Source of the DNA: Strigamia acuminata
Taxonomy: Eukaryota; Arthropoda; Chilopoda; Geophilomorpha; Linotaeniidae
Reading direction: 5' to 3'
DNA length: 64,000 nucleotides
Assembly: GCA_949358305.1 (NCBI GenBank)
Contig: OX442324.1
Location: 5,089,575 to 5,153,574, forward strand
Shown: piece after piece, positions 1-13,100 of the stretch
How positions within the stretch are numbered: position 1 is the first letter of the stretch
Layout: every line of letters begins with the position of its first letter
Made by a program: the position numbers and the translations under genes
Notes under the pieces: generated by a model
Told to the model about the DNA's origin: nothing
The model's database searches: none
Seen by the model: only the letters and a program-made list of their open reading frames with translations

Positions 1-1724
1 ACGATGCAATAACGTTTGGCGCCATTACAAATTGCATAGGACGAAACCGAGTTCGAAATAAAAATTTAACCGGTCGTGACGTAATAATTTATAAACGAGT
101 GCAGGTAAACCGTAAAGTGATGAGGTGAGAGCTATGAGAGCATGTCTGTAGTGCTATTCAATTTTCATGATACAGATAACCTCCCATAGTCGTGATAAAA
201 ATACGAAGCAGCAAGTGGATCTAGTTTGGAACTTGGAGTCGAGATTCGAGGCTAGCTTTGACTGCCGCCTCGTGGGAAAATGAATAATTAAAAACAAATT
301 GGTCCGTGGATGGAACCGCCGTATTTTATACTTAATGTTTTTGGCGGTAATAATAAAAAGTACATTTAAACGCTAAAAATCACTTTTTTCACATTTAAAA
401 GAAAGTTTAAACGATTATCAGATCAAATAGACCCCAGAATATATCCCAAAAAAAAAAAGAACGTTAAATAATTTAAATTCAAAACAGAAAAAGAAGTAAA
501 CAAATAAATAGAAATTGATCTTATTTCAAGTCTAAAAATAAATTTAAAAAAACTATAAAAAGATTAAAAATGCAATTCATTGAATACGTTTGTCACTTGA
601 TAAGATCTGCTTAAAGACTTCCAGAATAATAAATAACATAAAGGCGTTTCACCAGAAATTGTACTCTGAAATCTTAATCAAATAAGTGATAAATAACGGA
701 AATTGCATTAAACACCTGAAGAAAAAAAAGGAGTCGTAAAAATATAACTGGTCGACAAGATAAACAAAAAAAAACTCAACTGTCACGTTATTTTATATAT
801 TTAATCTACGGGTAAAACCCAACGACTGAGATTAGTTTTTGTTATAATTTAAAATTAATTGTTCAACAGATAAAAATTAATGTGTATAATTTTTCTTTTT
901 AAATTAAATCTCATTTTTATTTTGGATTCACCAACGTAGAATTGAAGAATTGTGCTTATATACAGTGTCATGGTACAGTCATGGTAGTCGCTGCATAATC
1001 ATTCATTCTTCTGATTTTTTTTTTGTTATGAATATGAGTTCAGAGAAGTTGGTGCTTTACGGGTAACGTAACAGGTATTTAATAAGAAAGAAAAATAAAA
1101 AGAAATGGATGACGCAAGGAAGTTTCCACTGGAAATAAAGCCTCGGGCTACTAAAACTGAAGGTCATCAACTAATCAAACATGGAGGAATGCACAATACA
1201 AGGTCACGTGATTCGACAAATGTCATCGCCATTTTAAAACGACTTAAACCAAAAAAGAAAATTAAAAAAAAAATGAAAGATAAACTGCTCCACGCAAAAA
1301 AAAGACAAGTTTTAATGACAGAACGACAGAAAATAATCAAAAAATTAATGAATTAATTTAATTAATTAATTTTTAAAAAAAATACACATATATATATTTT
1401 TTTTTAAAAATTTAAAAACAATTTAAACAAAATAAGCCGAAATAATATTTTTCTTTTTCAAATTTAAAAAAAAAAAATTATTAAAACCAAAAAGTAAAAA
1501 AAATAAAAAAACCAAAAAAATAAAATATTTTTTTTCTTTTTCCAACTGACTAGAAAATAAATACGTTCTAGTATTTAAAAACTTCACCGTCCACCTACAC
1601 AAAGTTTTTTCAGATGAAGAGGTCAAAGGTAATGTCCTCATCCACCCCCTCAGTAAAACAGGTTACCCGGGAAGCGAAAAACGAGTTTTGAAAATTGTTT
1701 CAACCAGCACAGTCCCACGAACGA

Positions 1725-1789
1725 CCAATCAAAACCGAGTTTAAAAATCGTACGCACTCCATATAAGGAAAGGAACGCCGATGACGTCA
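1725..1789 (+). promoter_or_regulatory. Proximal promoter motifs of the KLF5-like gene: CCAAT, CArG box, CRE
   Basis: Three textbook sites lie within 65 bp, 136-200 bp before the start codon: CCAAT at 1725-1729, a perfect CArG box CCATATAAGG (SRF) at 1759-1768, and a full palindromic CRE TGACGTCA (CREB/ATF) at 1782-1789. A second CCAAT is at 1814-1818. SRF plus CREB sites are typical of immediate-early, signal-induced promoters. The motifs are read directly from the sequence; their use is inferred. Confidence 0.55.
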
Positions 1790-1924
1790 GCTAGAGATGC
1801 CCCTAGGCGGAGTCCCAATTGGTAGCGCGGCGTTTCATTCATAACCGCACTGGTCCCGTCCCGCGTTCCCTCATTCACGCGTTTGCACTGCATTCGGACT
1901 GGCGTTTGTGGACCGAACCTCCTC

Positions 1925-2327
1925 ATGGATAGAGGACCTTGTGTCATGCCGGATAACGATGTCTTCGATGATGACCAAATAGTTCCAGACTGTACACTTC
2001 CGCCTAAGATTGAGATGCAGACCGATACTATCCCACACGAGGTAAATCCTGGTTTGCTTGCGCCGTCTTGTTGTTGTTTTTTTCTATCTCTCTCTATCTC
2101 TCTCTCGTTTTTCCTTCAAGGGAGGGCGTTTGAGTGAGTTCAGCACCAGCTTTTTACATATTATGAAATAGTCCTGCTATCGTGGAATGTTATTTGATGA
2201 ATCCAAACTTTGTTTTCGTTTTAAACTGTGGGAAAATGCGAGGAATTCGTGTTTTTTCTTTTTTTTTTTTTTGATTTGCTGTACAAATCAATTTGTTGAT
2301 TTTGATTTTGGTTTCTGTTTTTAGTGT

Positions 2328-2364
<37 letters not shown>

Positions 2365-5300
2365 TGTTGATTAAATTACTACTATAATTTGAAAAATTAA
2401 AAAAAAAAAAGACTGAATCTAATTGTTCGCAATTAGATTAGGTATTATCAAATTATAATGGTATTTTAAATGTTAAAACATTATATATGAAGAATTGCAC
2501 ATAGTTTTATGGTTGTAAAACGGTTTTTATTTCATTCTTCTGGTTTATGAGATTTTTCACACTTGTTTACGAAGTAATTTGATTACTAAACAATCTTTTC
2601 TTTTTCTTTTTTTTTTTTATTTAAAAAGAAGAAAAAAAGAAAAAGGTTTACAATTTTATGCTACTTAAACTACATCTCTGTCATTACCACTTTGTTTATG
2701 GGTGTCAGTAAACATTTCTAACTCTAAAAAAGTAAGACAACTCAAAGTAAAACATGTTGCTGCATCATTCATGGGGTCCAGTTTTGTGTTTTTAATCCGC
2801 GTTTTAACTCAAAACCAGACCATAAAACCACTCTTGACTTGAAATTAGCAAAATTATTATGTTTTTTACCTGTATTTGTTTTATCTTATCAATTACCAGC
2901 CATTTGTAAATATGTAAATACCCTAGCAACAATCTTAATATATATATATATATATATATTTTATATATATATATATATATATATTTTATATATATATATA
3001 GTTTGAGTTGAGCAAAACTTATCCAAATTGGGTCAGAATTGGCATAAGGAAAGTCCGCTATGATCAGATTATTTCCTGGTGTTTAATTTCCCTTTTTTTA
3101 AACCACCTTTTAGCAAAGATATCAAAACTGATCATCAATTTTCAAAGGTGTTTTCATGTGATTATCGTGTCAATCAATTCGCTTTAAACTTGAAAATTTT
3201 TTTTAAATTTTATTTTTGATTTGCACAGATTTTTGTTTGTGGTTTTTTTTTTGTTTTTTTTTTTACAAGAAAATTCACTAAGAAATAGGAAAGGAAGGGA
3301 TGAAAAAGCAGAGTAATGGGGGGGATAAACTCGAAGGGGGGTGTTTGGAAGAAGTTTTAAGTAGTAGAACAGCCTCGGGTCTAGGATGACCCAAATTTAA
3401 AGACAAACTAATTCAGGCCAATGATTGTAACAGGTTGTTGTAATTTTTTAAATAAAAATGATAATTGATGAGCAAAATTCGTTTTAAGCGTGTTTGCATT
3501 TGTGGAAATTGAAAATTTCGACTTGAAAAGAAGGAAAACCGGAACAATGAATTCCGAAGCGTCATTTTCTCATTTCTGTTACGTCTAGTAACTTGTAAGG
3601 ATCAATCTGGTTCAACAAGTTACGTTTCCCAAGCAGGGAGACATGTCTGCAGTAGATTAAGAAAGAGCGAGCGAGCGAGCGAGAGAGAGACGTGTTTTTA
3701 TTGAGCAGTTTCATGGTTCAATTATTCAATTTAAAGTTTGAAGGAAAAATTGTGGAGTGGTTATTAGGGAGTTGATGAAAATGTTTTAGTCAATAAATGC
3801 GGGGAATTTCAAGCGAAATGTTATAAAAATAATATAAAAATGCGAGCACTTGAAAATTTAACCCTAATTCCCATAGGATAACATAGTACAACTGAACTTC
3901 ACACATTAACCACATCCTGTGAATTGAATTCCAAACCGGTCACTCAATAGGGGGCAGCAAGGGAGCAGAGGGGTGGGAGTTTGGGGCAAAGGGGACCACA
4001 TGGAATACAAAGAAGGGTACAACAGGTACTTTTACTCATCCCTTGCCCTTCTCAGGTTGGGTGACGTCATTGCATTTTCTAGAAATCTGCAGTTTGATGC
4101 TCCATTTTCGAGAGTTTCCTTATTATCTAAATATTAGATGACGTAATGGTCATTAAGGCGCATATTTGCTGATGTAATAGATGTAAAACACATCCTGTAT
4201 TCAAAAAAAAATTATTTGAAAAAAAAAATATATAGGATAAAATTTCGAATTTTGTAGGTTAAGTTCCTCCAAAAAAATTAAAATTATTTTTATTATTATT
4301 TTTTTTTTACCCTACTCCATTAAAAAAAATAATATTCATCTCGTAAGGGATTACATATTCACACGACATTCGATCTGCGAGTGTTTTTAATATTTTTTTG
4401 TTTCAAATTCACCCGCCATTATTTTTTGTTTGTTTTTGAATTCTCTGTCGTCCCACGATATCAATTTCCACGCGACAAAACTCAGAAGCCGCGATCGACA
4501 AAACGTCACAACTAACTTCCTTCCTTTTTCCGTTTTCCGCAGACCAAAACCGAGCTGGACGCATATTTGGCCAAAGATGAATGGGCGGCAGTCGTTGCAG
4601 AAGTACGAGGAAACCTTGTGGCAAATCCCGAACCGCTCTTGCCGATCGACCTCGACCTCGACCACGACCACAAACCACGGCGAGAGAGCGCCTCGCGCGT
4701 CGACGAATTCTTCGAGGAAGAAGTCATAGATCCATCCAAACATCACCACCTCATGCAACAGTCAGCGTCGTACAGGGCAACTATGGCGTCGTACAGATCA
4801 TCCTATCACCACCGTATACCCATCCCCAACTACCCGCAAAAAATCACCCCCACGCCGTCGCCCATACTGGACGACGACGTGTTCGTCAAACCAAATCCCG
4901 TGTGTGCACTGGCCGACGTCAATAACCGAACGTCAATCTCATTGTGGGAGGACATTACGTCCAGTATTCGCAAACTGGACCCCGAAAACGGGGACTTGGT
5001 CAACGCCAGCGAGTTGGGTCGTCCTGTGGCCATCAAAACAGAACCAGATCCCGACTCGTTAACGTCGTGTCCGTTCGCGACCCCCGCGCCCAACGAAAAC
5101 AACAACATGAAACCGTTGGCGTCGACGTCGTCGAATTCGTATCTGCGAACGTCCTCCACGTTCCACTCCTCGCCGGGGGTTCAGGGATTCAAGTTCACCA
5201 ATTTGGGCCCGCAGTTCATGATGTCCCGCGTCTACATGCCCCCGACTCCGCCCAGCTCCGAGCCTGGAAGTCCGGCCACGGACTCGTTCGGCCTCGGACG

Positions 5301-6774
5301 AAGGACGCCGCCCCCGCCCTACTCGGGCCATCCGACGGGACCCAACGCCCTGTCCATTGGTGCGGCTCATCGGGAGGTCATGGGAATCATGAAGTATAAC
5401 AGACGGAATAATCCCGAGTTAGAAAAAAGGAGGATTCATCACTGTGATTTTCCTGGTAAGAGATAAATAAATAAAAATTTCTTTTTCTTCATTATTTTTA
5501 CCGAACCGATTTTAACCGGTTCATCCGGTCAAATTGCACCATAAATTTGAAAAGATTTGACATTTTTATTAGTATGTTGCATTAAAGTTTGCTAGATTTT
5601 TTTTATTTTCTACAAAAAGTAAAAAAAAAAAAAAAAAAAAAAAATTGATGTTATCAATGGAGAAGAAATCTCTCTCCCTTCAGGAGTAGAAAACAAAAAA
5701 AAAAGATATAAAAATTGAGTGTTTTCAAGGCCAAATACAAGTTTGATGGGCGAGGGTGAAAACGAAAATGAAAAGGAAAAATTTTAACTTTTTTTTTTTT
5801 ATCATTTATTTCACAGGTTGTTCCAAAGTCTACACCAAAAGTTCGCACCTCAAAGCACATCAAAGAATACACACAGGTAAGCAAAAATCGCCATCGTTTG
5901 TTTTCGCAGATTTAAAACCAAACCAAAACAAAACAAAACAAAACAAAAAAAATCCCCGCTATAAATTGGTACTGAGAAGTGAAGCAGTTTCTTCGACTTT
6001 GTTTTCACAGCAATATCCTTCTAACAATTATTGAATCACATCCATAATTAGAATTGTTTATATACACAAGACACAACAAATCTGTGACAGCTTGTGTTAT
6101 TGATGTTTTTATTACCGATGTTTTAGTTTCGTCCAAGGGAGGGAGACACCCTTTAATGACACCCATAAAACAACGGGGGGGAGGCCCATCAGATACCTCA
6201 AAATGGCTGCCAGGGGTCCCAGAGGGAGTTAATGACCCCCCAAATGGTCACAGGAAGTAACACGTGGGGGTTAATTGGTGGGGTTAAATGGGCAAACAAG
6301 ATGGCGCTACGTACCCCCCTCGGTTCTTTCTGCTGTGCCCCCCGTGGAGAGCCCAATAGGTGCCTTCTGGGGTACCCCTTGTGATTGGAGAAGCTGAATG
6401 GATGGGTCAGGGAAGAGGAAAGGGTGGTCGAGGTGTCTTCCTGCCTGATCAGATTTCGGGAAATGGGGTTAAAGTGTGTTTTGTATGTTGTAGCATGGGA
6501 TGGGTGGCCATGTTGAAATGTGATTTGCTTTTACTCATTTATCGCGAGTATTTATTCTTTTGTTCGTTTTTTTGTTGCGTTTGCAGGAGAGAAACCGTAC
6601 AGATGTCATTGGCCCGATTGTCATTGGCGGTTTGCACGTTCGGACGAATTGACGAGACATTACCGAAAACACACCGGAGCCAAGCCGTTTAAATGCAAGG
6701 TGTGTGAACGTTCGTTCGCACGCTCCGATCATCTCGCACTTCACATGAAACGACATTTGCCGAAATCGAAATGA
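1925..6774 (+). CDS. KLF5: Krueppel-like factor 5 type zinc-finger transcription factor
   Basis: Nuclear DNA-binding transcription factor that recognises GC/CACC boxes. Four exons close in phase: 1925-2041, 4543-5455, 5817-5876 and 6587-6774 (425 residues). The C-terminus has three C2H2 fingers of KLF spacing, with linkers HTGEKPY and HTGAKPF. Just before them is the KLF5-like [17 protein letters not shown]. Other human KLF5 landmarks are present in order: [12 protein letters not shown] (about residue 80), the SUMO-type IKTEP, the FBXW7-type degron [10 protein letters not shown], and the WW-binding TPPPPY. The start is the first ATG in the open exon; a second ATG follows seven codons later. 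The polyadenylation signal AATAAA is at 7653. The fingers alone would only prove KLF1/2/4/5/17; the degron and SASxVDxFF block favour KLF5. Confidence 0.93.
2938..3000. repeat. (TA)n microsatellite in KLF5 intron 1
   Basis: Alternating TA runs are interrupted twice by TTTTA. A (GAGC/GA)n purine microsatellite lies further along the same intron at about 3664-3689. Confidence 0.9.
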
Positions 6775-9700
6775 CCTCACTTGTTAAAAACATATTTTTT
6801 TTAAAGGAAAATAATTTTCATAATGAATAATAATAATAAAAAAGGCTCAAAATACTTAAATTTGTACATTTTTAATATACCCATTTAAAACCCGTCCATT
6901 GGTTGTTTGTTGGAATTTATCTGTAGTTTTGATTTCTTTTTTTCTGTGAGAAATTTGTTGTCACGATTTCTGTAATTTTTGAGAAAAAAAAGAAAAGAAA
7001 AGAAAAAAAAAGTTTAATACTTATTTTTGTTTTTACTGCCAAAAACAAAATCGACTATTTTTGTATCTGTTGTTAAAAATGTTGTCAATTTCAAATTTGC
7101 TACCGGTAATTTATAAAACGGCGCGTTTTAAACGGCGCATGCTCAATCATCAAATTGGATCTCGTTGGAAACGTTACCCTTTTGTTTACGTTGTTCTGCT
7201 CTGTTTGTCCATTGGAATGAAATATATAAATAGAGTTAGACGTAAACAAATATTTGTTATTTTTAAATTTTTAAAAAAATTTTTAAAAATGTTTTCTTTT
7301 TGTTGTAATAATTGAGTATAGACATAAAATTTTTTTTTAAATTAACTTCGCATTACAGAGTTGGATTTTTTACTCTTTTTTTTTTGTTTAAGGAAAAAGA
7401 AAAATGGTGTTGGTGTTATCAATAATGTGAATTTCTAGCAAGTGCCATCAATTTGACTTATTTCTAGTTTTTATCATGTTAGTTTGTGAATATAATTCTC
7501 CTTGGTGCCTTTTTTTATTCAAATTAATTACGAATATATTGTTTTTAAATAAGTGTCATTCATTGTTGTAAATTATCATCAAGTGTCAAATGTAAATATT
7601 ATGGATATACACATTATTTTTTTGTTGTAAAATGTTCCTTTTTATATTATTAAATAAACCATAACTAAAAACTAAAAAAAAAAAAACTAGTTTCTATTTT
7701 TTTCTTGTATAATACGTCTTAAAACTGCGGTCTTTGGGCCCATAAAAACAGCTAATCATCCCAGTGAAGTCTATAAAATTTACAATTTGTATTTATTTTA
7801 TTTAAAAAAAAAATAAATAATAACAGCCTACTCCTTAATAATTATTTCACTCGAAAAATTTCACCTCGGATAAAATTATTCATCATTGGTCCTAGAGCTT
7901 TGCTGCACAGATTTGATCCACCTTTTCGATCAAAATATCGAAAAAATCAAACGACCTTTATTCATTTCAATAAAAACACGAATTTTGAAAACAAAATTGA
8001 AAAGCCTTAAAATTTAATTAAAATTTATTTTTCATTTTCGTTTCTCCCACGTTATTCCTATGGAAGGGATACAACACAACATTTCGACGTATCTTTTTAT
8101 CCAAATCCAAATCAAATTCTCGCAATTATTAGGAAATAAACAGCGTAGAAACGGTCGGTGTGCATTTTCGAATCAATGATAAGTTTTGCAATGTGTGCGC
8201 GTACAATTAAAAAATTTATTAACACATCATTACCCAAAGTTTTATAAGGTAGTAAAAGTCAACATTACATTGTCACTCTCCCCAACAAATAAATTCTCGA
8301 GTTAGACACGAACAAAAAGATGGCCTGAAACAAGACCTTGAGCAGAAAGAAGGACAAGTGAAACAATAGTGAATCCCTACAAATTTACTGGATTTAACAA
8401 ACTTTTGTGGGCCATGGAGCAATTAGGGCTCTCCACAAATGACGTTGTCTGCCACGTTATAAATCATTTTGTCCACTTAATTTAGGACCATGGCCCATTG
8501 CCATCTGGTGATGTTACTAGTACTCTTGTTCTTTTGTCGCTAATTGTGCCCATGTCTCTTTAATTGATACCATGACGAATTGTGGGACCTAGGGGGAGGC
8601 AAACAGGGGTTAGGAGAGGACCTAAGGGGGTTTAAACACTACCACTGTGGGTTATTTATAGACATTTGTTGTCCTGATTCGGCTTAAAGTGTTTTATTTT
8701 CACTTGCAATAGTTTTTTTTTGTTTTTGTTTTTCTTTTCTTTTCTTTCTGGTGGAAATTAACTGAAGTTGAAACGAACTTTTTTTTTATTTTTTCTTATA
8801 ATTTTATATTCATTTATTTTTATTTTTATTTTTTTTTTTGAATTGCGTACATTTGTCCTCCCAAACGCAAACACCGGACGTTTGTTTTGTTGCTCTTTGT
8901 AACGTTGAAGATTCGCGGAAGAAATGAAAGGAAAAAACAAAAAATTAAAAAATCCGAATTAAAATTGTTTTTGAAACTTAATGTTTTCGCTGAACTTCCT
9001 TTCATGTTTTTATCACGAAGCAAACGGAAAAAACGACCGAAATTATCAACGATTATCAAAGAGTAAATAAGAAAATTTAATCAACAAACTTCGAATATCA
9101 AAAACCATAAAATTATATAAATTATATTTAAAAAAAAAAAAAAAAAATTAATAATAATAAAAAAAAAATCATTTGTGAAGATACTCACGTATCCCCACTT
9201 TACTCACGTGCGGCCATTAAATCCACTTTTTTTTTTTAAGCCTTTTTTTTTTCAGTGAAAAATAGAGGTCATTAGAGAGTCCGCAAAGTAAATCACATCT
9301 TAAAAAAATCTCGATTTTTTATTTTTTTTTTTAATATTTTCAAAAATCAAATCTTAATTAATACTCAGCATTGAAACATCATTATCTCCAAAAAATCCGA
9401 AGAATAATTGAATAATCAAATAAAATTTTTTTTCCCCACATGTGAAATTTAAATTTTTTCATTTTTTCTAATAACCCATTTTATTTTTTCTCTCTCTCTC
9501 TCGAAATTCATTATTATTAATTTTTTTATATGTTCTAAATAATCCCCACCTCTAACCCCCTTATTTTTAAAAAAAAAAATACCAGACATAACCAACCGCT
9601 CTTCAAATATTTCACCTCAACCTACGCATAATGCCCCAGGCCTAACTACATTTTCTCGTTCAAGGACCCACAACTCACGATCTCCAACGCCAAATTACAT

Positions 9701-10082
9701 TCAAACAACTCCCCTAACCATCTTTCAACTTTGAAAAAAAAAAGAATTCAGTGCGGTTGGAGAGCTACGAGAAAATTCATTCATAATCTCGGTTTACACA
9801 ACTTCAACTTCAACCAGAACCTGAAAATGTACTCAAAACCACCCAAAAACCACCTTTAAACGGTTAAACCCACACGAAACGCTTTCTTTTTATTTTTCCC
9901 AACGCTAAACGCGTCTCAAATTCACGCTATCACAACTAATTTATATAATTTCGGTGCATATTGCATCCATATGTTCCCAACTTAAATTTAATTCAAACTT
10001 ATGTAAGTTAGTGAGTCATTAAGTGATGATATTATTTCATGCACCACTTTTGACCTTTTTAGTGGTGTCATTAACTTAAATG

Positions 10083-10114
<32 letters not shown>

Positions 10115-13100
10115 ATTTTTTTAAAAAAAATTTAATTTAAATTTTTTTTTTAAAAATATATATTTTCCATCAGTATCAGTTGAAAATAACGAGTTACCAT
10201 TTAATGATAAAAGCGAAATGCGAGATTTTTCATAGAACTTGTTTGCATTCAAATGTTTGCTTTTATCTTGAAATATCCTGTTTTCTTTTTCTCTTGTGAT
10301 TAGAACTGATTAAAACTTTTCATACATATTTTTTTTATTTACAAACTTAATCAAGTAACTTGATAATTCCGAACAATTGAGTAATAAATACCGTTTTTGT
10401 GGAATTCCAATTTCTGATGAAATTTGTTTTCGAAATCGCTGATTAAAAAAAGTACAAAAACAAAAAAAAAGAAAGAAAGAATTTAGAATCGCCATTTCTA
10501 TTTTATCCCTCGTTTCCATCTATTCCAAGTACCACACTTGGGGGTACAAGTATTTTTAGTAGCGATAAAAATAGTACAAATATATTTAATGGCATTTTTT
10601 CAAATCTAAATCTATCACCTATCTTTTTATTACATTCCATTCAGATACAATAAATCTCTATATCCTGCCAGGTAATGTGGGTCAGTATTCCAAGGACTTA
10701 GCAACTCAAGTTTGAAGACAGCAATTTTAATATTTTTTCCTAAAAAAAAAAAAAAAAAAAAAAAAAATTAAAATTTTATTTAAAAAATAAATAAATAATA
10801 ATAATAATTAATTCTTTTTGTCTCATTCATATTTTTTTTTATATCTTTTCCTCTTCATATTTACTTGAGTCATCATTTCAAGAAAAATATCTTTTAAATT
10901 TTATTTGCTAATTAATCTTTCGTCTTATACAGTAGACATAGAGTAAGGTTATGTGTAGGTGTAAAAGAAGTAATATAAGATCATTGAACCAATAAAACAA
11001 TGGTCAATAGTTCCGAAAGATTAAATTAATCAAATGTTAAAAGTGAATCATAAAAAAGCGTAAATTGATTTCTGAATGAGATGATGAAATCACAGTATAT
11101 AATGATGACTAAGAAAACTTGTAATAAAAATTAGGTCTTGTGTTTTCAACCCGGATGTAGTAAAACAATTGCTCTGTCTATATTCATCCAGGTACATACT
11201 CATTCTGAATTTTAATTATCTCCTTTTTTATATGGCGCTCACATTTAAGTAAAATAAAATAAAATAAAATGAATAAATATAAATCTCTTGTCTTTTTTTC
11301 TTTTTCTTTTTTCTTCCCCGTGCATTTTTCAAACTTCTCCCGCTTTTTGTGGTTCATTCACCATTTCTTTTTAAATTTAGCTTCCTTGTCATGGCCTAAG
11401 TTGGTATGATTTAAGATTCATTTGTTGCATAAGTGGAATTCCGTGAATTACCATCGGAGTGATACAGTATTGAGTCATGTAATTCAAGGACCCCCTTAGT
11501 GACCGCATCCTGTGATTCAACTCTTTGCTTCCTTCCTGTTTTGACCACATCCGAATGCATCATTCTGCTGTAATTTGATTTGGGCTAAAAATAATTATTT
11601 TTTTTTAAATGATACTAACGGTCAACGGGCATTTTGGGATTTTGAATTTTGAATTTCTAAATTTTTGCGTGAAATTCATTACGAAAGAAATTTAAAATTC
11701 AAAATGTCAATTATCATTTAAAAAATAAAAAAATAAAAGATTAGTATGTTTTCCTCGCAAAGATTTGTTGACATGAAAACAAGAACAAAACAAAATTGAC
11801 ACCATGACAAAGCTCTACGTCATTCCGTTGGTTGAAAAGGAGCCAACTACGCATGCTTCAACTTAAAACACGTCACACGAAGTTCTGTGATTGATTTTCG
11901 CTTCTGATCCCGAGCAACAGTCGTTCCACCGAATTACCTAGACATTGATAACGGCAAAAATTCAAGATCACTGTAAACATATTTACAACAATGCAGATTA
12001 CAATTTTTTTTTGAAAATAAAATAAAAAAATTAAATTAAAATAAAATGAAACTCATCAAATAACATTGAAAAAAAAGTTATTTAAAAAACAAATCCTTCG
12101 TTACCTGATATTTGTATTCATTTCATCAATTTCTTTTTTTTTTCGAAACGAGGAAAAGTAATTCCATATTGCTTGTTGATGCACACCTTGACCCCGTTGA
12201 CCTTTGAATGGGTTCACATTTTTCTCAGGTGACAATCAGTTGAGATGAGTTCATTTGATTATTCACAACTCACGAAAGGTTAATGTCCTACAAAGCAAAA
12301 ACATGTAATAAAAAAACTCGAATTTAATCATTTATTTATAAAACAAAAATAAACCTACTTACGCAAGCAAAACACACAGTGAAAAATGATTAAACCACAT
12401 TTTGCTTTCAAATTCCATTCACTTACCACAAACAATGGCGAGATAATTAGGCCTATTCAAAAGTTGTATCAAACAATTTCATCTATTTTTTTCAAATCTT
12501 AAAAAAAAACATATTCTCTTGCATAAATAGACAAGTTTAAATCGACAGCTTAGCTTGTTTAAGCGCGTTAGGCTTAGGCACGGATTACCGCGCGGATTAC
12601 TACATTTAAAAAAAAAAGATAAAACCTCCGAGTCGGACAGATATTTAAAAACCTGTCCGACTCTTTCCTTGCGATTTTTTCTTTCTATTTTAAGTGCATA
12701 AATCAAAGTTCGAATGTTTAATTATAAACAAGAAACATTAATAACTGAAATCTCTCGAATGCATCATCACTCTTATCAGTACGTCACGTTTATTGCTAAT
12801 GAGCTAGTTTATCTTGACTTTGTATCAATCTACACGATATGATACAATACAACAACATCACATTGTAAATCCTTCACTCACGAATGGCGAACTTTTTCAC
12901 TTGGCCGCCATTTTTTTTTTACCTACACCGACCACTAGATAGATGAGATTAGCGATTCCAGTCACGCGTAAAGGTCAAAGTTGGGAGATTGGGCCTCGTG
13001 GCGGGATGACGTCGATTTCCGTTGTTGAGGGTGAGTTTTGTACGTGACTTGCCGCTTTAATGGGGTCTATACTCATTAATTTGGTAGTTTTTCTTGGCGT

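Noticed and set aside
1105-1356. 83-codon ORF rich in Lys/Arg (MDDARKFPLEI...)
   Set aside because: The second half is poly-Lys low complexity from A-rich DNA, with no domain, no splice partner and no nearby promoter evidence. A real small basic protein cannot be excluded without RNA data.
5059-5370. Antisense ORF of 103 codons over KLF5 exon 2
   Set aside because: GC-rich coding shadow with no independent support.
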